A stretch of 37,233 nucleotides of DNA from Micromonospora sp. H61 (GTDB taxonomy: Bacteria > Actinomycetota > Actinomycetes > Mycobacteriales > Micromonosporaceae), in assembly GCF_018070325.1 (NCBI RefSeq), contig NZ_JAGPXY010000066.1, positions 1 to 37,233 of the forward strand, in the 5' to 3' direction. The notes beneath the pieces were generated by a model, which worked only from the letters and a program-made list of their open reading frames with translations, did no database searches and was not told where the DNA came from. Positions 16,798 through 23,851 of the stretch are shown one piece after another (position 1 is the first letter of the stretch; each line of letters begins with the position of its first letter). Position numbers and translations under genes: made by a program.

Positions 16798-17154
16798 GTG
16801 TTCAGCATCCGGTCCTCCGGTGCAGGGCTCGCGCCGCGGACCCTCCACCTTGCCGGAGAACTGGACATGGCCGTTTCCGGCCATCTGCGCGAAGCCGTGG
16901 AGCGCACGCTCGCGGCGACCTCAACGCAGTGGCTGATCGTCGATCTTCAGGACACCACGCTGATCGACTCCGGTGCGGTGAAAGAGTTTGTCGATGTCCA
17001 CCGGTTCGCCGCCCGGCAGGGACGGGTCCTGATCCTGCGTAACGCCCACGGAATCGTCGCCGAGGTGCTTCGGGTCACCGGGGTGGCGGCCACGCTCGGG
17101 CGTCCCGCCAACCGGCCGACCGGCACGATCTACGGCTCACCGACCGGCAGATGA
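16798..17154 (+). CDS. STAS-domain anti-anti-sigma factor
   Basis: A 118-residue single-domain STAS protein. It has RTLHLAGELDMAVSGHLREAVERTL, then WLIVDLQDTTLIDSGAVKEFVDVHRFA, with the phosphorylatable Ser at about residue 58 in the DSGA motif, and a final GRVLILRNAHGIVAEVLRVTGV. In partner switching the unphosphorylated form binds an RsbW-type anti-sigma kinase and frees a sigma factor. GTG start at 16798 with GGAGGTGG about 9 nt upstream. The next gene, 7 nt after the stop, encodes a HATPase protein, so this is very likely a regulator pair in one transcript. The SpoIIE-type phosphatase at 14228 is a candidate partner. Confidence 0.9.
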   Translation: MFSIRSSGAGLAPRTLHLAGELDMAVSGHLREAVERTLAATSTQWLIVDLQDTTLIDSGAVKEFVDVHRFAARQGRVLILRNAHGIVAEVLRVTGVAATLGRPANRPTGTIYGSPTGR

Positions 17155-17161
17155 CATTGCC

Positions 17162-17935
17162 GTGCCACCAATGAGATGGACCATCCTGCGTGACTTCGAC
17201 GGTGGTAGCACCCGCATCACCCTCGCCGGCGGCCTCACCCCAGAAGCGGAACCACATCTTGCCGCCCTGCTGCTCGCGGGCGCCCTGGACGCCCCGCTGA
17301 CCCTCGTGGTCGACTTGGACACGCTCACGACGTCGGACGTCGCCCCGATCGGCACGTTCCTCGCCCGGTGGGCCGCCGACCGCTCCGACGGACCGGAGCT
17401 GACGGTGTCGGCCAATCCGCTGACTCCCCCGGGACGCCTGCTCCGCGCCACACTCGGTCAGCACGCGATCCTCGGAAGGGCTCTGCTCGACCACCCCGCC
17501 AAGCGTGCGTCGATCTCTCCGTACCGCGCGCACCTGCGACTGCCCCCCGACCCGCACTCGCCCGCCGCTGCCCGCGGGCTCGTCGCCCGGCAGTGTCACG
17601 CCTGGGGTTTGGACGCGGTGGCCGACCAAGCGATGGTCATCGCGTCGGAGCTGGTCAGCAACGCCGTCCAACACGCCGGCACCGACATGGATATCACCGT
17701 CTCCGCAGTGGCGGGATCGCTGAGAATCAGCGTCCGGGACCGCGAGGGCGACACACCCGACTCCACCACCCCGGCCCTCCCTCGTCAGGTCACCGAAGGT
17801 GGTCGTGGCCTTCCGATCATCGCCGCCCTCACCACACACTGGGGCTTCTTCGCCTTCGGCGACGGCAAGACCGTCTGGGCCGCGATCGACAGCCCCAACG
17901 GATCACCAGCCGGCAGACGGGCTGCCCCGATCTAG
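17162..17935 (+). CDS. Fused STAS-like / HATPase (RsbW-type) anti-sigma regulator
   Basis: A 257-residue protein with two domains. Residues about 5-105 resemble a STAS fold (STRITLAGGLTPEAEPHLAALL, LVVDLDTLTTSDVAPIGTFLA). The position of the phosphorylated Ser in the DS motif is occupied by Val, so it probably cannot be phosphorylated. Residues about 130-250 are a GHKL ATPase of the RsbW type: N-box ASELVSNAVQHAG, RISVRDREGD, and a G2-like GGRGLPIIAAL followed by WGFFAFGDGKTVWA. Such kinases phosphorylate STAS partners and hold sigma factors. It starts 7 nt after the STAS gene (GTG 17162, or ATG 17171), so the two are co-expressed. The target sigma factor is not in the window. Confidence 0.87.
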   Translation: MPPMRWTILRDFDGGSTRITLAGGLTPEAEPHLAALLLAGALDAPLTLVVDLDTLTTSDVAPIGTFLARWAADRSDGPELTVSANPLTPPGRLLRATLGQHAILGRALLDHPAKRASISPYRAHLRLPPDPHSPAAARGLVARQCHAWGLDAVADQAMVIASELVSNAVQHAGTDMDITVSAVAGSLRISVRDREGDTPDSTTPALPRQVTEGGRGLPIIAALTTHWGFFAFGDGKTVWAAIDSPNGSPAGRRAAPI

Positions 17936-17958
17936 CGGCAGGGCCGCACCGGCCGGTG
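17935..17958 (+). terminator. Possible terminator after the anti-sigma gene
   Basis: A 5-bp stem (GCGGC-AGG-GCCGC) is followed at once by the 12-bp palindrome CACCGGCCGGTG, at the stop codon of the anti-sigma gene. Both are short; weak call. Confidence 0.3.
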
Positions 17959-17999
17959 GACCCGGTGTAGCACGCCGAAGCAGGCTGGCGCCTCCCGCG

Positions 18000-18445
18000 A
18001 CTCGCCGCTGTCACCTCGTCGGTCGACGACTGCATCAAGATGAAGTCACGATCATCAGCGCAACGACGTGAAACACCTTGTCGCCCGCGGCAATGCCCGA
18101 CCCCGAGGAGCAGTAGCCCGTAGATGACGGAGGCGAAGCCCTCCGGCCCAACCACATGCGGCGGCCTGTTTTCTGGCGCCGAGCCCGGAGCGCAGGAACG
18201 AGATCCACAACGCAACCGGGCGGACCACGAAGATGGTCAGCATCGCAAATGCCCAGCCGGCCCACGTGATCTCGCCGAGGAACCGAACCGCACCCGATCA
18301 GCGCGCCGAAGACCAGCAACGCGGCAAGTATCAACAGCTCGCCGATGTCTCTTCCCGAAATGCTCGAACGCCGTCCGCCCCCTCGGCCCGAACGTGGCGC
18401 CCGCAGCGAACGCCGCCACGAACAGCTTCCAAGCAAGGGGGGCGG
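18000..18445 (-). pseudogene. Na+/H+ (cation:proton) antiporter remnant, C-terminal part
   Basis: Consecutive minus-strand pieces in different frames match the C-terminal half of a CPA1-type cation:proton antiporter. The order is LAWKLFVAAFAAGATFG (about 18350-18440), DIGELLILAALLVFGALIG (18292-18349), MLTIFVVRPVALWISFL (from 18243), GPEGFASVIYGLLLLGVG (about 18080-18135), VFHVVALMIVTSS, then SSTDEV. Each change of frame marks a base gain or loss, so at least four frameshifts are present. The N-terminal half is absent. This is a decayed gene and explains most of the otherwise gene-free stretch between the anti-sigma gene and 18859. Confidence 0.75.
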
Positions 18446-18858
18446 TCCACCGTAGGCACCTCGAACGGCGGGTAGCGCCCCGAAGCGATCGCACAACCGG
18501 CGCGAGTAAGGCATCTTGGCATAAGACGCCGTAACAGTGGCCCCTTGGTGCCGGACAATGCCCTAGTTGAAGACGTCAACACACGTCCAGCGGGCGACTT
18601 GTCTCGCACCAACTGCTCCGAGTGCCACGCCTTCGGCGGCGGCGCTCTGTCTCGCCCCTGCCACACGTTCCGGTTCCTCATCACCGACAACACCAGAACC
18701 ATCTTCGGCCCCGCAACGCGCGCCTACCCCAAGGAGGTTGACGACAACTTTTTCTTGCCACCTCGGACTGCCAGACACCCGTCGGCCCGACTTTCTGTGA
18801 GCCCTTCGATCACCAGGATTCGAGCGCCGGGCCAAGCAGCGAAACTGGAGGTCAACGC
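18446..18858. other. Stretch without a recognisable gene
   Basis: Between the antiporter remnant and the small gene at 18859. A plus-strand frame (18545-18862) is open and contains FRFLITDNTRTIFGPATRAYPKEVDDNFFLPP, which could be a coding remnant, but I recognise no family and see no ribosome binding site. Confidence 0.4.
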
Positions 18859-19110
18859 ATGAACCGCCAGAACGTCGCCGAGTTCCACGGCGGGCCGCTG
18901 GACGGAACCCGTCGACTTCAGTCCGAACTCCCGTCGGTATACGTGGAGCCAATAAAGGAACCAACGACGGCTTCACCCGCGACGACGACCGGCACGCCGC
19001 AACGCGCAATGGTGTACATGCTTCGGGGCGATCCCACCACCGGTCGTCCGGGTCCCGACGCCGACGGCCTCTATCAGTACGACTTCCGGGGCTACAGGTT
19101 CACGGGGTGA
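18859..19110 (+). CDS. Small conserved-looking protein (FHGGPLDG motif)
   Basis: An 83-residue protein with an N-terminal VAEFHGGPLDGTRRLQSELP block and a C-terminal GPDADGLYQYDFRGYRFTG block, joined by a variable Thr/Pro segment. Small actinobacterial and phage proteins with this opening (F-H-G-G-P-L-D-G) are familiar to me, but I know no function. The ATG is well supported by GGAGG 8 nt upstream. It stands alone between two decayed genes. Confidence 0.72.
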   Translation: MNRQNVAEFHGGPLDGTRRLQSELPSVYVEPIKEPTTASPATTTGTPQRAMVYMLRGDPTTGRPGPDADGLYQYDFRGYRFTG

Positions 19111-19243
19111 GCGAAACCCATTCACCTCCCCTGCCGTTTGGCACGACGGGTAGCCATGATCATCGCCACGCCTCGCCACGTGCACAGATGCTTCTCGGCG
19201 CGACCAACCGGCCTAAAAAGACGGGCACCGCTCCCGCTGGTGA

Positions 19244-19513
19244 CCGGCTGCCGCCGCCCCTGCTCGCTGGCCGCCAAACTGCCCTAACCGTTCAGCACCG
19301 TTCGTCCGCGCCACCTCAAACTGGGGCGAACTGTCGGCACGATTCGTCGTGCCCGTACGCGCCGCCCGACAGGTCAAGGACCAAGTCACCCGACGAGCAC
19401 TGGACCGCTTCGCGGAAAACGCCATCAACGTGGCATCGGTGACCCAGAGCATCACCATCCACCCACCGCAACCGCTGGAAACAGTCACCGCCGTTGCGGC
19501 CGACGGCCAGTAA
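19244..19513 (+). pseudogene. C-terminal remnant of a probable MscS-type channel
   Basis: An open plus-strand frame without a start reads SNWGELSARFVVPVRAARQ, then QVTRRALDRFAENAINVAS and ITIHPPQPLE, before the stop at 19511-19513. This looks like the C-terminal cytosolic beta/alpha part of a small-conductance mechanosensitive channel (a VxNWxELSxRFxVPV strand followed by an amphipathic helix). No membrane helices or start remain upstream, where the frame is closed by stops at 19214 and 19241. Assignment to MscS is tentative; that it is a truncated coding remnant is more secure. Its stop codon overlaps the ribosome binding site of the next gene. Confidence 0.45.
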
Positions 19514-19526
19514 GGAGCCACGCCTC

Positions 19527-20726
19527 GTGAGCCGGCCCCGCACTATGTCTTCCCGGCTGTCCGACGTACGGGAGGGCTTCTGGCTGGTGCCAGCGACCTT
19601 CTCGGTTAGCGCCCTGGCGGCGGCGATCGGACTGACGGCACTGGAGTTGCAACTGAACCTCCCCGTCGAGGGGATTGTGCCCAGCGGGCCTGCCGGCGCG
19701 CGATCGTTGCTCTCCTCGATCATCACCGCGATGATCTCCTTCACCGCCCTGGTCTTCTCCATCACGGTCGTGGCCCTGCAGCTGGCAAGCAGCCAGTACT
19801 CCCCCAGGGTCCTACGAACCTTCCTGCAGGACCGGATCATCCAGGCGACGCTCGGTACGTTCGTCGCCACCTTCCTGTTCGCGATGGTGGTGCTGGCCGC
19901 GCTCCCGGCCAGGGACGACCAACGGTTGCCGGAGTTGTCCCTCGCGGTGTCGATAGCCCTTGTCCTCTGCAGCAGCGGCACCTTCATCTACTACCTGCAC
20001 CACATCACGACCGTGATGCGCGTGTCGCACATCATCGGCTCCATCGGGGCGCAGACACGGCGGTCCATCGCCCGCCTCCCCCCGCCCGATGAGTTGCCGG
20101 CAGTGTTCGGCAAGGTCACACAAACCGTGCCAGCCACAACACCCGGCATGGTTAACAACACCGACATCGCCCTGCTCGCGCGGCTCGCCCGCGAGTACGA
20201 CTGCGCCATCAGCATCGTTCCCACACCAGGCGACTTCGTTGTCGCCGGCGCGCCGCTGCTACGCGTGCATCAAGTCGCCGGCAGTACACCTCGCCCAGTG
20301 CCGACCGACCGAGCCGAGCAGTGCGTGATCATCAGCGTGGAACGCACCCCGGGACAGGACCTCGGCTTCGGGTTCCGGCAACTCGCCGACATCGCCGAAC
20401 GTGCGCTGTCCCCGGCAGTCAACGACGTCACCACCGCCGTTCGGGCCCTGCAGGAGTCACACGACCTCCTCCGCAGGCTGGCCACCCGGCCCGGCCCGAC
20501 CCACACCGTCCGCGACGACGATGGCACCGTCCGCGCCCAGGTCAACGGCACCTCATACGAGGCCCTCCTGGCCATGACGATCGACGACATCCGACTCGTC
20601 GCCCGCCAACAGCCTCGCGTCAGGCGACTGCTGGACACTGTCGTCCGCGACTTGGCGGCCGTTGCGCTTCCCGTCCACCAATCGGCCATCAACCGGCGGC
20701 TGTCGCAATCCGGCAACAGTCACTGA
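19527..20726 (+). CDS. DUF2254 membrane protein
   Basis: A 399-residue predicted membrane protein of the DUF2254 family. Four hydrophobic segments lie in the first 170 residues: about 18-38, then after the SSIITAMISFTALVFSITVVALQL block, another at the TLGTFVATFLFAMVVLAAL block, and a fourth near LSLAVSIALVLCSSGTFIYYL. The family motif ALQLASSQYSPRVLRTFLQD is present. A soluble domain follows, with GFGFRQLADIAERALSPAVNDVTTAVRALQ, the family's most conserved segment. Function is not established. The GTG at 19527 is chosen because AAGGAG lies 9 nt upstream; that site overlaps the stop of the preceding remnant, suggesting the gene was once translationally coupled to it. Confidence 0.9.
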   Translation: MSRPRTMSSRLSDVREGFWLVPATFSVSALAAAIGLTALELQLNLPVEGIVPSGPAGARSLLSSIITAMISFTALVFSITVVALQLASSQYSPRVLRTFLQDRIIQATLGTFVATFLFAMVVLAALPARDDQRLPELSLAVSIALVLCSSGTFIYYLHHITTVMRVSHIIGSIGAQTRRSIARLPPPDELPAVFGKVTQTVPATTPGMVNNTDIALLARLAREYDCAISIVPTPGDFVVAGAPLLRVHQVAGSTPRPVPTDRAEQCVIISVERTPGQDLGFGFRQLADIAERALSPAVNDVTTAVRALQESHDLLRRLATRPGPTHTVRDDDGTVRAQVNGTSYEALLAMTIDDIRLVARQQPRVRRLLDTVVRDLAAVALPVHQSAINRRLSQSGNSH

Positions 20727-20908
20727 CAACCATCCGGACGCCACGACGCCATGGCCATCGTTTTTGCCGGGTTCGCCCAACCCGCGCGGCGAAGGGTGCC
20801 GGCCGGGCGCGGTCCGGCTGCTCCCACTCACCTGCCGATCGCCGAACATCACCGGCCCCCGGAAGACTGCCGGGATGAGTCAGCAGCTCCCCGAGGCCGT
20901 ACGCCGGC

Positions 20909-21301
20909 TCACGAGGCCGCTTCCTTGCGTGCACGCTCAGCACTGAGGAAGAAGGCGCCGAGTGCCCCGGCCAGAGTGCCGAAGACGACCACCGAGTAGA
21001 CCGCGAGCACCAGTTCGATGACCTGGGCGAACGGATCGCTGGCGTCGAGCGGTTCACCGGTGATGGTGGTCAGAGCGACGTCGTGTAGCGCCTGGCCGTA
21101 TGACCGGTAAGAGTTGGTGAAGACCAGCAGCTGTCCGACACTGAGGATGATCGTCGTGGTGATGATCGCCAGCCAGGCGAGCCGGTCGGTCAACAATCGG
21201 CCGGCAGAGCGGGAGCCTCGAACGGCGGCGGTGATGACATCGGGAATGCCTACCTGCCGATCGACGGTGGGCCAAAGACGGCCCAGAACGACTTCCAGCA
21301 C
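20909..21301 (-). CDS. Two-helix channel-like membrane protein lacking a K+ filter
   Basis: A 130-residue protein with two membrane helices (about 43-63 and 92-118) separated by SYRSYGQALHDVALTTITGEPLD. The layout (helix, pore-helix-like ALHDVALTTIT, helix with VVVFGTLAGALGAFF, charged tail) matches the two-helix ion-channel fold, but TVGYGD is replaced by TITGEPL. Potassium selectivity is therefore unlikely. The start is unsure: GTG at 21301 lacks a ribosome binding site, and the frame stays open upstream to a stop near 21347, reading LSRHATISAERAG. The protein may be a truncated longer channel or transporter. Confidence 0.6.
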   Translation of the reverse strand: MLEVVLGRLWPTVDRQVGIPDVITAAVRGSRSAGRLLTDRLAWLAIITTTIILSVGQLLVFTNSYRSYGQALHDVALTTITGEPLDASDPFAQVIELVLAVYSVVVFGTLAGALGAFFLSAERARKEAAS

Positions 21302-21543
21302 GCCCGCGCGCTCGGCGGAGATAGTCGCGTGCCGGCTCAGCTCGCTTCAGGAGCGGGTTCCGGAACTGCTCGACTGGAGCTACGGCCTGGGGTTAGAAGA
21401 AGATCGCGGATGACTGGTCGCGGTACCCTTCCCCTACTCAAGGCGTCTGCCGCTATCGGATCACGTCGGCCTTGGCTGACCGTGTTGGCTGTACGAATGG
21501 CTGTACGGCTGCGAAATGCTGCCATGACATGGCGGGAGGTTCG

Positions 21544-21708
21544 GTGGCGCTGAACAAGCGAGGCAGTAGGCCGATCGTTGTCGATGGCAAGGGTTGGCGG
21601 CCTGGTCCCGGCGGTCTCTCGTGGCCCCGGCTGGTCCCCGCCGCCCTGGCCCAATGGCACGCTAATGGCACACCGCAAACCCTGCCTCTGGACGACGGAT
21701 CGACATGA
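21544..21708 (+). CDS. Small protein, probably internally deleted
   Basis: A 54-residue frame with a good ribosome binding site (GGGAGGT, 3 nt before GTG 21544). The start LNKRGSRPIVVDG and the following GWRPGPGG resemble the two ends of a larger actinobacterial protein family in which a long middle part separates them. This suggests loss of the middle, but it rests on recall only. It is followed 9 nt later by another damaged gene. Confidence 0.35.
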   Translation: MALNKRGSRPIVVDGKGWRPGPGGLSWPRLVPAALAQWHANGTPQTLPLDDGST

Positions 21709-21717
21709 TGTTGAAGC

Positions 21718-21988
21718 GTGACCTCGGCAGATGAACTGCCTCTCCTTGAGGCGCTCCTCGATGCGTTCGACCGGCTATTCGACCGACGGGCCACCGTGGT
21801 CGATGTGCATGCGCTGCTCTGCGCCATGACCCGAGCTCTGGCCGACTCGGCCATCCGTCAAGGACGTGGCAGCCGCCGAGTCGGCACTGGAGGGGATCAT
21901 GAGATCAGGCCGAGGGTTGGCTGAGGCTGTTGAGCAGGCGCTTGACGCGGTGGATCCACTGAGGCGCCGCATTGCCGACCGGTTGTAG
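21718..21988 (+). pseudogene. Small helical protein gene with a frameshift
   Basis: The first frame starts at GTG 21718 and reads ADELPLLEALLDAFDRLFDRR, then VDVHALLCAMTRALADSAI. Near 21857 the sensible frame moves by one base and continues DVAAAESALEGIMRSGRGLAEAVEQ, then ALDAVDPLRRRIADRL, stopping at 21988. Together they make one helical protein of about 89 residues of a type I do not recognise. Either a one-base change has killed the gene or the sequence has an error here. Unusual programmed frameshifting is possible but no slippery site is evident. Confidence 0.55.
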
Positions 21989-22116
21989 CTCTTTAAGGCG
22001 GCTATGCAATCTTGGCTAGCGTGCGATGGGTGCCCAGCGATGCTCGGCGTCGGGTCGTCTTCATCTGTGTGGCCGGCGTCCCCAACCCGCAGTTGGCCTA
22101 CGCTCCAGCGTCCGCG

Positions 22117-22716
22117 TCATACGGGCCGTACGGTGACGAATCGCAGCAGCAGGAACATGCCCCCCAACACGATGGCACCCAAGCAGGGGAGAGGCTCGTC
22201 GCGGAAAAGCACGACGCCGACGGCGACGAAGACAGCGCTGGTAGGCATAAGCAGCAGGTCACGGCGTGTGAAGCCGAACCGTTCCTCGTACACCCCGCCC
22301 GACGCGATCATGCTGCCGCCGCCGACCTTGCCGCGAGCCAACGGCATCCTGGGTCGCTGAGTGACGGTGACGTAGGCGAAGGCTCCGAGCCAGCCGGCGA
22401 CCGCGAAGCTGACCACGCCGTCCCATGGGAACGGCAGCCCGGCAAGGACCAGCCGGTACAGCAGCAGGTAAGCAACGATCGTCACCGCCAGAGCGACGCC
22501 AAGCGCCCACCAGCGATGCCGCGGACGGACCACCGCCTGCCACCACAACAGAACCAGCGGGCCGCCCGGAGCCAGCACCACCGGACGCATCCACAGCTCC
22601 GGGTCACTGCCCCTCACCACTCCGACCACAACGACGACGCCAAGCATGAGGACCGTCGCGAGAGGCGGCCCCAGGATCGCCCAGCGAAGGCGCAGGAGAT
22701 TCGCATCGTCCGGCAC
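22117..22716 (-). CDS. Integral membrane protein of unknown function
   Basis: A 199-residue protein with about six hydrophobic helices: WAILGPPLATVLMLGVVVVVGVV near the start, then PVVLAPGGPLVLLWW, WWALGVALAVTIVAYLLLY, DGVVSFAVAGWLGAFAYV, LLLMPTSAVFVAVGVVLF and LGAIVLGGMFLLLRF. Between helices four and five is a short soluble loop, RMPLARGKVGGGSMIASGGVYEER. GTG start at 22716 without a clear ribosome binding site. The overlapping longer plus-strand frame has the skewed composition of a shadow and is rejected. I recognise no family. Confidence 0.72.
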   Translation of the reverse strand: MPDDANLLRLRWAILGPPLATVLMLGVVVVVGVVRGSDPELWMRPVVLAPGGPLVLLWWQAVVRPRHRWWALGVALAVTIVAYLLLYRLVLAGLPFPWDGVVSFAVAGWLGAFAYVTVTQRPRMPLARGKVGGGSMIASGGVYEERFGFTRRDLLLMPTSAVFVAVGVVLFRDEPLPCLGAIVLGGMFLLLRFVTVRPV

Positions 22717-22822
22717 GCAGGCACCGAACGGGAGACCGCACCGGACATCTCGCGACAGGGGTGATCAACCTGATCATGCACTCCGAAGGCGACGGCACGC
22801 TGGCCACGGCCATCGGCCCGAA

Positions 22823-22850
22823 GCTGCGTTAACTGTTGCTGCGTTAACTG
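22823..22850. repeat. Tandem direct repeat with GTTAAC palindromes
   Basis: GCTGCGTTAACTG occurs twice, 15 bp apart (22823-22835 and 22838-22850), 70-97 bp upstream of the DUF6228-like gene. Each copy contains GTTAAC and a TAA stop for the open frame that runs in from 22746. It could be a promoter-proximal binding pair or a replication-slippage scar. Confidence 0.6.
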
Positions 22851-22919
22851 CACCTGTGGCCAACACCGCGGGCGTCGACACACTTCGCCACGGGCAAGCA
22901 CCAATGGCATGCTCTTCCG

Positions 22920-23345
22920 GTGTTGAGGCAGTTGGACGACGGCATCGAGATCACCGCCGAGGCCGGGCTTGGGTCGGTCCGTCTTCGTTGCGCCGAGCGA
23001 CCGTGGGACGACGAGGTACTTGACCTGCGGTGCGAGTTGGCCGATGACGGCGTCAGTGCCCTGGCCTGGGTCCGGACGCTCAATGGTGACGGGATCTTAT
23101 CGTGGGCAGCCGAGCTCGCTGAGTCGTACGCGGGGTGGGACGACGTGCGAGCCTGGGAGTCACTAGAACATGACCTCCGCATCGACGCGACGCATGACGG
23201 CCGAGGCCACGTCAGTCTCCGTTTCGTCATCCGGGGCCCGCGGGGCTACGACCCGAGGGCGTGGGAGGCATCCGTCATGGTGTCTCTTGACGCCGGCGAG
23301 GACATGCGACGTCTCGTCGCCGAACTCAGCAACTTGGTCTCGTAA
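22920..23345 (+). CDS. DUF6228-like small protein
   Basis: A 141-residue soluble alpha/beta protein. The central block GWDDVRAWESLEHDLRIDATHDGRGHVSLRFVI and the C-terminal WEASVMVSLDAGEDMRRLVAEL match my recollection of the actinobacterial DUF6228 family, whose function is unknown. GTG start at 22920; no strong ribosome binding site. Proteins of this size and fold often turn up near polymorphic toxin genes, and this one is convergent with the Rhs toxin gene 507 bp away. A role as an immunity protein is conceivable, but the opposite strand argues against the classical arrangement. Confidence 0.72.
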   Translation: MLRQLDDGIEITAEAGLGSVRLRCAERPWDDEVLDLRCELADDGVSALAWVRTLNGDGILSWAAELAESYAGWDDVRAWESLEHDLRIDATHDGRGHVSLRFVIRGPRGYDPRAWEASVMVSLDAGEDMRRLVAELSNLVS

Positions 23346-23736
23346 CGCGGCCCCGACGTCGGAAGCCTCCCTCGTATGGCGGAGCGGCTGGTCTCTGTCG
23401 GGGTCCGGGCGATGGCATGCTGGCACACCGACTACTGCCGAGATGGCCGGATCCGGCCAGTAGCGGGCCAGCGCCCGCCGTCTACGAAGGGCTGCACAAC
23501 CCAGTAATGAGCGGCGGCCGACGGCACCGGGCCGACGGCGAGAACCCACTCGTCGCCGAGCATGCCGATACGCCACGCCGACACGCTGGCCGTGTGGGAG
23601 GAGAACGGCCGGCTGGTCGTCGTCGACCTCACGCGCCGCCAGGCCGTCGCCCGCCTGCGTACGCGTCCTGTGAGCGGCGCGACACCACTCATCGGTCTGC
23701 GGGCCACCACCACTGAACAACGCGCGTGCGGCGGCA
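23346..23736. other. Gene-poor stretch downstream of the Rhs toxin
   Basis: No convincing gene. A plus-strand frame near 23562 (LAVWEENGRLVVVDLTRRQAV) and a short minus-strand frame ending at 23432 (GDEWVLAVGPVPSAAAHYW) each look faintly coding, but neither has a ribosome binding site and I recognise no family. One could be the remains of an immunity gene. Confidence 0.35.
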
Positions 23737-23769
23737 GAACGGGCCCCGGTTGCCGTCCGGAGCCCGTTC
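23737..23769 (-). terminator. Candidate terminator of the Rhs gene
   Basis: GAACGGGC (23737-23744) pairs with GCCCGTTC (23762-23769). Inside, after one mismatch, CCGG (23746-23749) pairs with CCGG (23757-23760) around a 7-nt loop. It lies 82 nt past the Rhs stop on the minus strand. Confidence 0.5.
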
Positions 23770-23851
23770 CGCTCAAGCAGGACGGCGTTCAGCTGATGTG
23801 GCCGCTACTCCCGGGCCTACCCATCTCGGGCACCCGCAGCGCCGCGACCGA

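Noticed and set aside
19107..19442. A 111-residue frame overlapping the end of the FHGGPLDG gene
   Set aside because: No ribosome binding site, low-complexity sequence, and the 3' part is better explained by the MscS-like remnant in another frame.
20760..20784. Short hairpin beside a T-run
   Set aside because: The T-run precedes the stem on the plus strand, where it cannot act as a terminator tail, and on the minus strand it is an A-run; the stem is only 6 bp.
22012..22764. A 250-residue plus-strand frame
   Set aside because: Its His/Gln/Arg-rich sequence is a shadow of the opposite 199-residue membrane protein, which has regular hydrophobic helices.
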